A stretch of 64,000 bases of DNA from Ascidia mentula (GCA_947561715.1 OX387197.1:2113001-2177000); one strand, 5' to 3'. Positions 45,973-58,864 are shown, numbered from the stretch's first letter. The notes: generated from the letters alone by a model not told the origin. Made by a program: numbers and translations.

Positions 45973-46981
45973 ATCCACACCATTCAGGTAAACAATCTTT
46001 TATTGAGATGGCTTAAACGTACGGCAGCAGTCCAAATGAAACTACAAGAAATGGAATACTTAAGCAAGCCAATATGGCCCATATAAATCACGAACACAAG
46101 TCACAGGTACCCGCTAGGCATGACAGGGCGGACCAATAGGTTACGGCAGTTTAAAGTCCTTTATTGTTTTAGAGTCAGGGCGGTCGTTGTTCAAATGTAC
46201 TTAGCCTAATATTTATACTACGCCTGGTTTGACCTTTTGTACGCGGAAAAACCAGTCACGAATATAAACAATGTCAATATTACACTTTTCATATTAATAT
46301 TACACTGTGTTCGCTACAATACAAACCCCATTTTGCAAAAACATCAGAGCATGTAACTTGAGGACCGAAGCATGCTCGTTATGGTCCATTTGTTTTTCAA
46401 GGTTCAACGACACAAGCTAGCTCGCAAACCATTTCTTGGTCTGTATACTATGCTGCCTGCAGGTCCTGACCGAGATCTGTGCTGGTCTATGGCAAGACGA
46501 ATTTCCTACACTTATAACCTCTTCTTATATTATAAAACTTGTTTACACAAATCTTACTTTAAAAGTGTTCATTAAATAATTGCCAGTTTAAAATTAGTAA
46601 AAGCAATCATTGGTAATTGCAACGTCATAAGACGACTACAGACCCAATTTACGAACGTCGGTTTACCTCCGTAAAGAGCTAATTAAGAAACTTCAAACAA
46701 AAAAAATATCTTGCCGTATTTGATGTAATGTAGTTGACCCTAATGTTAGCGAACCAATTTACAAAAAAACTTTTTTATTTGCGGTATCGCGCAAACCAAT
46801 TGGATTGTCCCTTACCTATTCCCTGTCTGTTATTACGGTTTTCTGTTCTCTTCCCAGTCTTGTGGACTACTTGAAATAACATTTTATGTCGCACCTAATT
46901 AAACGAATGGCCCAATTTGAAGCGAAATTGTCGATCAAAAAGAAACGACGGGTTTACAAATGTCATTGACACCAAACAAAG

Positions 46982-47386
46982 TACCGTATTTTACGGACCA
47001 TAAAGCGCACCCGATTATATAAGGCGCACTGTCAATAAATTGCTTTGATTAGTTTTTTGTTCATACATAAGGCGCACCGGGCTATAGAACGCAACGTATT
47101 TTAAGGAGTATGGGTTACCGTATAAAGCTCATTAAACAAAAACTTGTTACGTAACAAATATAAGCAAGTCACAATAGTATGAATATCACAGTTGCTAGTT
47201 GCTTTTACCGTAGTTTATTGTGTAAGACGGTGGTTTATTTATGATAGTATCGGTACTGGTTTTGAGTGTAGGCAATAAAGCACTACTTGATCCATACATT
47301 AGGCGCACCGGCTTATAAGGCGCACGATCAATTTATGAGGAAAAAAAAGGATTTAAGTTGCGCCTTATGGTCCGTAAAATACGGTA
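46982..47386. mobile_element. MITE with TACCGTATTTTACGGACCAT termini (405 bp)
   Basis: The left end, TACCGTATTTTACGGACCAT, is matched inverted at the right end (ATGGTCCGTAAAATACGGTA). The interior repeats AAGGCGCAC-type motifs several times. The ends begin and finish with TA, compatible with a TA target. Similar ends are widespread in animal MITEs; I do not assign the superfamily. Confidence 0.8.
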
Positions 47387-48378
47387 ATGCAGCTCATGCA
47401 ACGAATTCATGATTACTAACACTAATTAGTACAGAAAGGTGTCATAACATAATTAGTACATATTATACATGTCACTGGAGCCAAGCAGGTGGTTGTGTTG
47501 TGTGTAATTTCCAATACATCGTTTCTGCTGGCGTTGGTCCAAGCCTGACCATTCAAACGCAAGCCTGTTTTGCCTTCAATGTATGTAGTAAAAAACTGGC
47601 AATATAGCCCATGGGCTGCCAGGTAAACAGCGAACTTGAAAATTGAAGTTAACGTTCACTGCCTTATTATGTCCTGTTGATGGTACGTGGTAGGAATAGA
47701 ATTGTACATATTAATTAGAAGACTGAAGTAATTGAAAACCAGAACAAAGGCAATTGTCACATTTCAGCCCAAAGGCTTTTGCCTTTCAGAGTGATGGACA
47801 ACAAACTCTAAAGTTTTTACTGACGAACTGTACGACTTACATGAGAAGTTACGTGCCACTTATTGCGGCTATTGTTGAAGCTGCACGTAAAATCTTGTAA
47901 AACTTTACTCATGTCAAAAGAAAAAATGTGTGTTTTGGGGTTCGGCTTTAACCTGTGAAGCAAAACAAAACAGTATCCCACAAACGGTACGAACAATAGG
48001 CACTCCCAGCTACCCAACAATGGAGGATTGAGTATATCGGAGTAACCCATATTAAGTTACTTCTTTTGTGACAGTCACAGTATGTCCCTCTCTAGATACC
48101 CGTTGAAGCCTGTTTCACTAGTCTGCAGTTAGGCTGACTGGAAAGAAAAAAATATCCGCGTAGTTTTTGAGAATTGATTTTTAATTACTTATACCAGTTT
48201 TTAAAAATTTTGGCCAATATGTGTTCACTACAATGCAAAACTTAAAAAAATGTTGTCAGTTAATTACACTTATATTCAAAAGAAAAAGAAAAATCATGCG
48301 AACTCAGTCTTTATAATATTTGTTTTTGATACTTTCCATAATCTTGTGACAGAGATGTAATTGCATAGAAACGTTTAC

Positions 48379-49944
48379 ATGGCTGAAGTTGTAGCACAAA
48401 CTTTTACAGTTAACTTAAAAATCTTCACTTTGAGACTGACTGGTGGCCCTGCAGTAGCTGCATCAGCTGCAGTTCTTGGTTTAGGCGGATATGTTGTATA
48501 CAGAGTAGCAAGCCACAAAGATTTTGTGCCCACTGTGTTAAGAGTATTTGAAAGAAGGGATGCAACAGCGGCAAATGTTACACACCAAAGTATGGTTGTA
48601 ACAATTGTGGTTACTGATGAAAAAGTTGCAAAAAATATAAAAGATGGGTGCACTTCCAACAAACTACTGGAAGAAATTAATGACCAGATTCAGGTCTACA
48701 ATGAAAAATATGATGACAATGCGGAAAGCTTCGAAAGCATTGAAATACTTCAAGAGGATGAAATAAATGTTACTCCTGGGAAGTGGGAAAATTTAAAAAA
48801 GTTGTTTGGGCAAAATATTGAGGAGATTCTTGAGAAAGGAGTCAGGCAATATAAGGTGGGTTCTACTTTTTAAGTTTTTCATTAACTTTGATATTTGGTC
48901 AATCATCATCATCAGTATCTGACAAAGTAAATTATGATGTGAATTTCAGAAACAGACCATTGAAGAGTTTTTTAAAACCCTACATATCACATTTGCAAAA
49001 GAAGACAGGGGGTATCAACAGGTAAAAACAAAATTCTGTTTTGCAAAAAAAAGATTCAACAATGGTTAAAAATGTTGCAAGGATTGTGTTTCTGTTTGCA
49101 TGATTAGGACATACTAAAAACTGTGTTTTTGGGCCGTGGTTATAAATAATATTCAGACAGTAAACATATTGTCTCCCTCAAATTTAAAGACAAGTTTGGT
49201 ATCTTTGGAAAGGTTCGTTAAAGCTTTCCAATGATAGTAGAATTGTCTTTCCCTGTCAAACTGTAGTCAAAGTTGTAAGTGTAAGACTGATTTTTATTAT
49301 GGCAGTTATGATTATTATTCGACTGGTAAACATATAGTCCCCATGAAATCACACATAAGTTAGGTATCACTGTAAAGGGTTTTCACGAGCTTTCCTATTG
49401 TAGAATTGTCTTTCCTGTTGCGCTATGAATAAAGTTGTAGCTGATTAATGACAACGCATATTAATATCTGTTACAAAATATTCTAAATTTATAATTTTTT
49501 TGCATTTTAATAAAGTTTGTGTCAATCTATGCAACTTGTAAAAAAAATATTCAAATCCCATTAGTAACAGCAGAGTTATGTGCATTTGAAGTTTTGTCGA
49601 CTGGAAAAAATCTTTTGTTGACCAGCGTCTCTTAAGTGTTTCAAAATAAAAATGCAATGCAAAAGTGATTTGCTTATAAACATTTTTGATGCAGAGATCC
49701 TTGAAAGCTGACAAACATGACCATCATCACCAAGGTAAAGTAAAGTCTAGCCTAAATACTACAAACACAAAAATTTATGTTGTGTCAAAAGATAACACAA
49801 TAATGTTTCATGCAATGACTTGATAAGTTGCCCCACTGTGCAGGTCTTTACTTGGTAATCACAGCTATCGAATCTAGATCATTAGATTTACAGACTTTGC
49901 AGCCCAAGGCATGGTTTCAAAAGATACACAACTTTGCGCATTAA
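48379..49944 (+). CDS. Unrecognised four-exon gene with one membrane segment (229 residues)
   Basis: Exons by eye: 48379-48855, 48950-49021, 49695-49734, 49844-49944; they sum to 690 nt and stay open to TAA at 49942-49944. The frame is open upstream to 48361 but starts there with TTG, so ATG 48379 (MAEVV) is chosen. Residues 22-42 (GGPAVAASAAVLGLGGYVVY) are hydrophobic, small-residue rich and probably cross a membrane. Two-thirds of the rest is charged and probably helical, with EILEKGVRQYK before the first splice and a HDHHHQ cluster in exon 3. I do not recognise the family. Introns have GT-AG ends. Exon 1 is well supported; exons 3 and 4 less so. Confidence 0.55.
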
Positions 49945-50107
49945 ATGTAACTTGAACAACCATTGTCAAGTGTACATTGAATGCAACTCGAATGAGCAGT
50001 AACAGTTGAAAGGAAGATTAGTTAAAAACTTTTTTGTAGATCACATTTCAACACTGAACTGTATGTATTTGATCCTTACCCTGATAAAACAAGCAAAAAC
50101 TACTTGC

Positions 50108-51092
50108 CTTGTCTTTGTGGAGGTTGTTGTGTTTGATCTCTTGGTTGAATGTTTCCTCTAAGTAGTAGTGGATCAAATACTGGACCAACATCTACAAAAA
50201 AATTATTTTACAGAAAAATTGCAAAATTATAAAACGAAAAAGTAGTACCATTCCACAAAAAATGTCCTAAAAAATAATTGCACAATTTACCATGAAACTT
50301 CCATGTCTGTGTGGAAAACTGGCTGAGTGGAACAGTTGGATTGTGGGTTACTGTTGGATCCACAATATGCATGTTCCTTGCAGCATTTACTACTTGCTGT
50401 GGGATCTTGTTTGGAAAGAAGTTGTTGGAATTCATCCCGAATATCAACCATGTCTGGTCGTTGATGTGGATCTTGATCCCAACATCTGATCATCGCTCTT
50501 TCCATCACATCAACTATTTCTCTGTTGTTTGCATTGCTTTGCTCTCTTAGGCTTTGTATTGTTTCACAGTCAGGTCGTAGACTCCTCTCAAGCTTGTGCC
50601 AAAACTTTTGTACTGACTGGTATGGTTGTTCACGACTCAGCATCTCAAAATACATAATACCACAGCTGTAGGCATCCTGTTCTCTTTTAGGTCTTGCATA
50701 TTGAAGAAGTCTTTCTGGTGCTTCATAGTAAAGTGTCAACCCCTGTGATTTTGATTAACCGGAGAGCTGAGTTGTTGATCCTGACGTCAGTTGGACCAAC
50801 CGGGCACATCCGAAGTCACCAATTACGCAATGCAAGTCAGGTGTGATGAAAATATTTTCTGGCTTTAAAGTGGACCAATCGCTTGTTGATTCCACAGTTG
50901 TGAATGTAGGCAACACCTGATGCTATTTCAGTTGCCATGCGAAGAATCAAACCAAGTCCCAGTTCAATATCTTGATCTAGGATTAGGATGTTCAAATTTT
51001 CACCTCCATAGAATTGCATTACAATCCTGATTGCTCCTGGCCACTTGGTGTACCCATGACAAGATCGCAGTAAATTCTCGTATTCACAGACA
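50108..51092 (-). pseudogene. Inverted and broken kinase half of a kinase-Kelch copy
   Basis: Minus-strand equivalent of exons 3 and 4 (about 51092-50291 and 50191-50108). Lesions against copies C and E: a 21-bp deletion after the start of exon 3; a 5-nt deletion near 50870 that removes the catalytic-loop Asp and shifts frame; TAA at 50757-50755 in place of a Gln codon; and a 10-nt deletion near 50388 in the tail. Exons 1 and 2 are missing. At about 51095 the sequence jumps to plus-strand intron material that matches 36000 and 58100. The kinase is certainly not made from this copy. Confidence 0.9.
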
Positions 51093-51282
51093 TTTTGTTC
51101 CAATGATTATAATTTTCTGTCGCTGCGGACTAACTTGTCATCCAAACCATTTTACTAACTGTTACGCAACAGCCATGGAAACTGTATGTTTATTTAAAGC
51201 TGTCATTAGGTAGGCAGTGCGCTTAACTGTAGTGGTGTCTTTTTACAAATATTCAAATTCCTGATATTAAAATTCATTGCAG

Positions 51283-54068
51283 ATTTGTCAGGATTTCTTC
51301 TCATTGGTGGAAAGGATTCAAAACAAGATTGTGTGAAATGGAATGTTGCCACAAAACAACATGAACATTTACCAGTTGGTTGCATTTGAATGTTTAAAAT
51401 AGCTTCATGGTACCTTAAACTTGTAAACCCCTATTCATTTTAATTTGTTTATTGCACAAGTAAATCCGTTTATTTGTGCGAAAAGAACAGATTAATTAAA
51501 ATACAATATGCTTGGCAGCAACAGCAACATAATACAAGTAAATCAATGTAAAATCACAAAAATGTTAGAGAAAAATTGTTGCATCACAATCAGGGGTGAG
51601 CTCAATTGTGATATTTCCTTTTGACAGTTTTAAATTTAAAGGAATAATCATTGCAAATATATTGGCTGCCTGTTGAAAACTCCTGTTAAATTATATTTGA
51701 ACCACAATAAAAATATTAAAGTTTATTAACATTTGAGATATGAAATGTTTGCGGAGTTTCACAATTTCATTTGTAGAAACTGAAAACAGCAAGAAAATGC
51801 TCAACTTCAGCCAAAGTTGGAAACACAGTTTATGTAATGGGTGGAGACAGTCCAACAAAAAGTTGTGAGTTGATGAATTTGGAGAGAAGTGAACGCTGGA
51901 TGAAATTTGCTGATTTGTGTGAAGGTCGAGTGTTTGCTGCATCTGCTGTTGTCGGAGGTCAGTTGCTATGATTGAACAAAACAATAAAAAAAAATCAAAT
52001 ATCTTTGGAACCAATATGTTAATGTTTCATGACACCTAAATTACATTTTGCGACCCCATATATTCATTAAACAGAATAAAATCTGTGCACTTAGGTATGT
52101 TTAGGTAGAAATTTTATGCTTGGATTCATTTATAACAAGGTCACCATATTCAAATTATAAAAGACCGTTTAAGAAATCATAGTGTGTAAAAACAGAGTTA
52201 TATGAACAAAATCAAGGGTTAAATTATGTACTAAGCAGTTTGAGTAAAATACACAGATTAATTACTTGAATTCTACTTTATTTTATCTTGTGGGTGGTAC
52301 TTTGTTATGCTACAGAAATATTTGTTAATAACAATAGCAAAAGTTGCATAGGAACCAAGTTTTATTGCTACCCAATGTATTTTATTGACAATTCCATGTT
52401 GTAGAGAAACTTTACCTTTCCGGGGGTCATGGTGGAGATGGCAAACCATTTTCATCCTACTTGATTTATACCATAGATGTAGACAGATGGACAAATAATT
52501 TCAACATGTTAGAACCAAGATATTCACATGGAATGTGTTCAATTGACAGTAAGAATATGCTTGAAAACTCCTAAAACTTATAGAGAAGGCTTTCCCTTTT
52601 CTTGACAATGCAAGGCAACAATATAAAATTCGGTTTAAACTTTAGACTCCCTACAATACTCACTCACTTATTACTCACAAACATTCCATGAGTCGCAAAA
52701 CTGTTTACTTAATAATACTTAGTGATGACGTCATATGCACGAGTTTTAATTTCGTTTCGTGTAAAAAAAAAATTTTTTGATTAAACCCATGTTTAAAATA
52801 ATTATTTGCGTGCTTACTGAGTGCGTGAATATCAACCATGATATTATTTAGTTTTATTTACATCTTAATATAAAACATTCCCTTGTTTGTACGTTAAACG
52901 TAGTGCTTACCTCAATGATTGTTACGTAACATTACTACATAATCGTAATATGACGTCACAATAAATATTAACACACGCGATTTGGAAATTTCTTCAGATG
53001 TTTTGTTTTCTGTGGGCGGAAGTGTTGATGGCAGACAACCCTTACAATCATGTGAATTCCGTGATGTTCGTGTTGGAACCTCCACAAGAATCGCTTCTCT
53101 CAATGAAGCAAGATGTTATTTCACATGTGAAGAAATTAAAGGGAAGATCTATGCAATTGGTTGGTTATCAGAAGCTACATATTAATTAAAACTAGTAGTT
53201 TTTAAAACTGTTTCTTTTTTCCTGGATTCCATCCATTAATGTGAGGTAACTTCAGTCGATTCCATAATATTTTGAATGAGGGTTTTTTGTTTTTCTGCTA
53301 TTCTTGTAGTTTGTTTACTCTTGATAAATAGTTGTTGAATTAACTCAAATTACTGGTTTAGTTTTAAACCAAACACCATCAAAATATCTTCAGTGTAAGA
53401 TTTACAACAGTAATTAATATTACTTAGTCCACACATGTTGTAATTAAAGTCGCATGAACAAATATTTCACTTTAATACAAAACAGAAGCCAAGAAAATCC
53501 CTTGACAAAGTTTTAAATCTGACAGGAGGTTTTGGTGGTTGGGGTCGTGACTTCCTGCAAACGGTTGAAGAATACGAACCTAGAGTCAACAAATGGAAAT
53601 ATGTTTCTCCTCTCCTAAATACTCGTTACCGTCACTCTGCTTGTGTTATTGATGGGAGGATTTATGTTGTGGGCGGATGGAGGTGAGGTTTACGTTTGAA
53701 TGTTTTGTACTAGTGATTGTGACGTCACTATAGGGTTTGTTACTCATAATTTAAGGTGTTTAATGACTGCGATAATATATGTAAGTGTGGGATTTGCGCA
53801 AAACCGACTGACCTTGCTAATGATATTAAGTAAAAGTAAATTTTGTGTCCCAATATCAGTAATAAAAATATACAGGACATGTGTGTTGTTGTCAGTTGCG
53901 TGTGTAATAATTTCCTGATTTTTAACCAAACTCACATTTATTTTGGTTGAATTTAGGAATTTCAGCTCCTCGACATCAGTTGAAGTTTACGATCCAACCT
54001 CAGATGTCTGGACACAAGCTTTTCATCTTGACAAACCAGTTTGTGATGCGACTGTTGTTGCTGTTTAA
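51283..54068 (+). CDS. Kelch-propeller half of kinase-Kelch copy D, open but lacking a kinase
   Basis: Exons equivalent to 10-15: 51283-51374, 51777-51957, 52405-52548, 52998-53159, 53526-53682, 53966-54068. They total 839 nt and read open in phase 1 to TAA at 54066-54068. All six blades and their GG doublets remain (for example VYVMGG, LYLSGG, YVVGGW). The expected linker and kinase are absent upstream; only an inverted, damaged kinase half is present. No start codon is identified, so it may be a decaying remnant or a donor for gene conversion with the intact copies. Donors after exons 11 (GTCAGT) and 13 (GTTGGT) are weaker than in other copies. Confidence 0.7.
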
Positions 54069-57000
54069 TATGTGTTTATTTTGTGCTCAACAAAAATTAC
54101 ATGCTTGCAAACATTTCAATCCCAGCCTGGTCAACACCCCCAGTAATGCAGGTCAGTGGTGTGCAACCTGAGGTTATAAGGATGACGAAAATGAGAAATA
54201 TCTGAAGTTCAAAACTTTATACGGCGTCTCGTAGCTAATGGAGGTTGAAGATGTTTTGGGGCTCTACATTTATAAGTGATTATGGGCATAGTTAATATGC
54301 CAACATCTAGCATAGTTTCTGTTGCGACAACCCAACTGAAACGTTGGTAAGTGTGTAAAAGATGAAGGTGTAAGCATAGGGTTGACTCTTCGCTTGCAAG
54401 AATGTTGTTACGTTTACACGGTTAATGGTTTAATAAGGGATAATTTTGGTGAGATTTAAAAGACGGTCATTCAACAAAGATATTCGGTGCAAGAATAATG
54501 CGGTCCAAGGAAAATAAACCAACTTTTTTGCTCCCTGACAAAGGAAAACCTTAAAAAAATGTTTTGTGCATCACGCCTGCGTTCTGTTGTCTAGTGTTCT
54601 TCTGTTTATACCAAAACTGTTATTAATCCATCACAATGGTGCAGCTGCAAGATATGTGTGACACTAGCGCTGTTTTAGTGACGCCCAAAAAGGTATTTGC
54701 TTGGAGTATTCTCGTTTACGTTGCCATAACAACAACGCTGCTCGCAAATTTGCTGATCGATCACTTCTGGTTCCGATAATTCTTCCATAACAACACAATC
54801 CTTTCCAACTGCTGTTAAACAAACTTTAAAGTAACATGTGCGTTATAAATCGGTTAGTTAATATTGCAGTTGCCTCAAAAGAAAGTTTGTAAACTTTGTG
54901 ATCGCTTAAAGCCTGATTAAGGTGCATGAATTGCGCAAACAAATACGGGGTTTACCACTACTGCAACAACACAGAAATACTATCATTAATCCAGCGGTTA
55001 TTACGCCCGTTTTGTAAATGTAAAATTACTGGATAGTATTTCATTGTGAGAGGTGATGAGTTGCGACAAGCCGCATAAGAGCCCCTTCTTGACAATCAAG
55101 CCCATTCTTAACAGAATCTAACTAGTATTTCTTTCAGAAATCAACAAAATGTCAATAAAACTACATTTATATAAACTGTTAAAATATAACAGATTAGCAA
55201 CACTTACATCGTTAACATATTTTGGATTAGTGCTGATTGCCAGCACCATATCACTGAAATAGTGCGACTTCGGTCGCCTCTGACGCCACATGAATTCGTC
55301 AAGGTACGTCGGAATATAGTACCTATGTACACCATTTCTTCGGCGTAACTGGCGTTAAGCCGCCGACCACAGGCTGTCTATATTGAGTTAGTGTGGACGC
55401 CTTGTGACGTAACATACTGCACAGAGTGATCAACTGTTCTGTGAATATATCCTATGTCTACAAGTGCAAAAACACATGTTTAAAAAAACTACATTTACTG
55501 GTCACTAAGTGAAGTTACTTCCTAAATTGTTATAGGCCCGCCACTCGTCGGACCAAATTTCTGTGCCGGGCAAAATATGTCGGCGAAAGGTTACTTGGCT
55601 CCTCGAAGGAACCGATTCATAGCGCCCTCTATAACAGGCCTGGACACCGGTCGCGCTCGTGTCAAAACTGGAGGCGGATGTGTTTCAACTGGTTTCTGCG
55701 GTCGTGCGAGACTTGTAGATAGTTTTTGGTGTGTTATTGCTCAGATAATCACATTAAATAGTTTTCGCTGTGTTATTGATAGGTTAATGCGTATAAAACG
55801 TAGGAATGTATTAAATTTACGCTTATTTTGAGTTAGTGAGCGTTTACGAGACTCGTCCAGCAAGGTCAAAAAGTTGTGTTTGTGTATATTGAGGTCCCTG
55901 TTGGGCTTTTGGAAGTTGGTGCTAAGTTTGTTTATATTATTTATTGTAAAACAGGTCAGATAGGCTACCTATTTAAGTGCCTCAGATGTTGAACCCTGAA
56001 TATAAACAACATACGTCAACGTTCATCTGCTACAAATAAAATCTTTGTTTTAATACTCTTGTTGCATCCGATTTCATAACTAAAACCTACTGCAGAAGGA
56101 ATGACAAAAACAACAACGCTGCATGATAAATTTGCCGATCGGTTACTTAGGGGTCCAATAGTTTTGCCAAAACCAACAGAAGCCTCTCCAACTGAACCCT
56201 GATAAAAAACGCTAATCTCGAAGTCAATCGATCAGTTTAATTCAGATGCATTCAACTTTAGAGTAACATATACGTCTTAAATCGGTTGGTTTATGTCGGA
56301 GTTGCCTTAAAAGAAATACTTTTGAACTTTAGTTCCGGTTGAGAGCAATATATGCACAAAGTAAGACGGGGTTCACAAAAATAATATCATTAATCCGGCC
56401 GTCATTATGCCCGTTTTGTAAAATATGAAAGTATATTTCATTTTGCAAACTTTTTTTTAATATTTGTGCTGGGTTCGCTAAGTCCCCTTTGTCGCGTAAT
56501 CGCAGCAATTATCTCTTTGTTTCTGCCTCGTCCTTGATATCTCCCTATATATTCGCGACTCTTTCCACAAAAAAACAGATCATTATTTCGGTCTCACAGA
56601 TCGCAATGTGATCTCACAGATCTTGGTCTCACAGGTTAGTTCAGATCATCTCTGTTTCGGTCTCAGACCGAACTTAGTACAAGAACAGAGACCATCGGTG
56701 ACGGGTCCTGCATCCATCGTCGTGTCAGAATGATATTTCTAAACAGTGTTGATTTCGGGTTTTCAGCAATGGAAGCGCTCAAAGCAACAGCAATCCGCGG
56801 ACTCTTCAGAAGGAATAACGTTATAATAAAAGGAATTCGGAACACGATGAGACATGCTAAGTGCAATTTCAAAGGGTGTTTAAATACATGCCTACGACAA
56901 TAAAAGCTTCGAGGTTGAGGCATATTTAGGAGGTTGAAATTAAACACAATCACCTTGCACTCACCACCGCCGTAGGTCATATTAATTCCTCTCATCCGTC

Positions 57001-57240
57001 GTAACGCAGCTTATTTGCATTCAAGTTTTTCTAGCACGAAGTTTGAAATCTTTCTTAACTTGTTGCGATACAAATTTACTCTGTTTTTTAGACTTTCAAG
57101 AGTCGTCAAATGCGTTGTGTTGTGGTTTGAACCAAATCGGAATCCCGGTTGGCTATAAAGCGTGTGTTTAACTACAGATCAAACGTAAATTGTGTTACGG
57201 TTTTAACACAATTGTCATTTTGGCAGAATGCAAATATGTT
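54069..57240. repeat. Duplicated 3' flank of kinase-Kelch copy D
   Basis: Matches 223-3563 plus 17064-17240 almost end to end and is the closest relative of flank A. It lacks about 400 bp found at 1330-1735. It carries ~113 bp at 56577-56690 with repeated GGTCTCACAG motifs, absent at 3170. It contains the empty site of the giant transposon. No gene is called. Confidence 0.8.
57072..57079. other. Unoccupied paralogous target site of the giant transposon
   Basis: AAATTTAC occurs once here, between TTGTTGCGATAC and TCTGTT. At 3564 and 17056 the same two flanks are separated by the 13.5-kb element and two copies of AAATTTAC. This fixes the element ends to the base. Confidence 0.95.
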
Positions 57241-58749
57241 GTTTCTAGTGATGTGTTGCGTCGGATTTTGACCAATTTTAGACCTGGCCGGATAATACAC
57301 TTTATATAACCGAATAGTTGGGAAAGCATTTTTGTCCTAAAAGCGGACAAACATTTTGCAAATTACTCGTTTTTGGGACCCAGTCTGTCATACTCGCCGA
57401 CAGAAGATTTTTCTGTTATTTGTTATAAAGGTTTTTAGTGACGTGTTACACAATATTAATAAATGCCCACGTTTATTTGTTCCACTCATGACAGGCTAAC
57501 CTTAACATAGCATTCTGTTTGGCAATCAAACATTTTTTTTTTCTTGATCTGTGAAAAATCTAGTGCTGATTGATGAGAAATAATCAAAATTGGTATAAAT
57601 CCCAGGTTTCCCACTAGAATGACAATGTTACAGCACCGCTATTTCACTGAAGATGAAACGTTTTTAACAATAAAGATAAATGCATATACCTTGTATTTTT
57701 CTGTGTTTTAATTAACCCAAAATTGTTGCTGCGCTTGTACACTGGAAGGTAGTTGAAGGATTTAATTCCCACTGTCTAAATTTATGATTTACACATATAT
57801 TCATGTTCTCATCGATGTATATTTTTGTAAACAGAAAAGTCTGGTCATCACATCCCAGTGCAATGGGTTTGGATTCTACGCCAGACGTTATCTGTGAGGA
57901 GATAACATTTACATGTGTGCTTGACAACCCCCTTAGCAAAACATGTAAAATCTGCTTTTTGAACATTGACATATCAAAATTCTCCTGTTAAGTATTTCTG
58001 CAATGGTGAAAGTAGGACATTTCAATGTTCAGATCAATATTCATGTGTGGTGCATTTAAAAAAATTCACAACACTAGCTACGCACTACTCACAAACCGAT
58101 CAGGACATTTTGCTCCAATCAATTTTCTGTTGCAGGGGACTAACTTGTTATTTGAACTATTTTCCTAACTTGATTTTCCTATTTAAAATTGTTTTGAAAC
58201 AGCCATGGTATTGCAATGCACAGATTGAGAACAGTCAGTTCTTCTATACAGAAGGTTCACAGGCTTCGCAGCCAAGGCATTGTAGCCAAGCTGGATCAGC
58301 CATTTTCCCGACAATTCGGAGCGAGATCTGAAAAATCAAGCTCCCGGTGAGTTTTGAACTCACGACCCTGGGCTAACTAGGCCCAACGCACAGGGTATAT
58401 TGTGGCCAAGGTACACTGGTGCGCAAGCGCACAACTTGTCAGGCGACCTTCACATGCGTAGAGGATCTCCACCACCGTAATCAGACAATGCAGAAGTAAT
58501 ACCATGCTTTCAAGGCAGGATCGCCCCACTATAAAGGGCCTGCGCAGTGGGGCGATCCTGCCTTGCTATGCGAAAGCATGGTATTACTTCTGTGTTCTTC
58601 TATATACAGTTTTTGTTTTTTTGTATTTTTATTTAAAGATCCCATGGGGTAGGCAGTGCACTTAACTGTAGTGGTGTCTTTTTTATGAACATTCAAAGTA
58701 GGAATTTGCTAGTGTTGAAAAAACTCACATTAAGTTTGGTTTCTTTTAG
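57241..58749. other. Mosaic junction region
   Basis: 57266-57715 is ~450 bp absent from the equivalent point at 17248. 57715-57950 matches 17254-17490. From about 57951 the sequence becomes intron 9 of the kinase-Kelch gene (compare 23450-23730), including the element at 58249-58593, and then runs to about 58690, where it jumps to the last intron of the gene. The region records several joins between duplicates. Confidence 0.6.
58249..58593 (-). mobile_element. tRNA-like short element with terminal palindrome, copy 2
   Basis: Second copy of the element at 23726-24109. An 11-bp direct repeat GTTCTTCTATA flanks it (58238-58248 and 58594-58604), and the empty sister site at 36094-36104 has it once. 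The box A region is deleted here, but the box B type GAACTCAC region and the 102-bp palindrome (58491-58592) remain. Confidence 0.8.
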
Positions 58750-58864
58750 GCTTTACGGCGATCCCCTGACATCAGTTGAAGTTTACGATCCAACCTCAGA
58801 TGTCTGGACACATGCTTTTGATCTTGACAAACCAGTTTGTGATGCGACTGTTGTTGCTGTTTAA
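58750..58864 (+). pseudogene. Orphan last Kelch exon
   Basis: The acceptor TTTTAG at 58744-58749 is followed by an open exon with VEVYDPTSDVW and the family ending DATVVAV, stop at 58862-58864. The preceding exons are absent: intron 9 material is fused directly upstream. It is therefore a deletion product. Confidence 0.8.

Larger units (their letters stand above)
43206..48378. other. Long intergenic region with scattered repeats
   Basis: No supported gene in 5.2 kb. Items seen: a frame around 45065-45343 on the plus strand, plus an overlapping cysteine-containing frame (45172-45363), neither matching a known domain; an AT-rich TAGAATT tract near 45590-45625; a 51-bp tandem duplication at 45871-45972; and a MITE at 46982-47386. 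One or more exons could be hidden here, but none can be supported. Confidence 0.4.
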
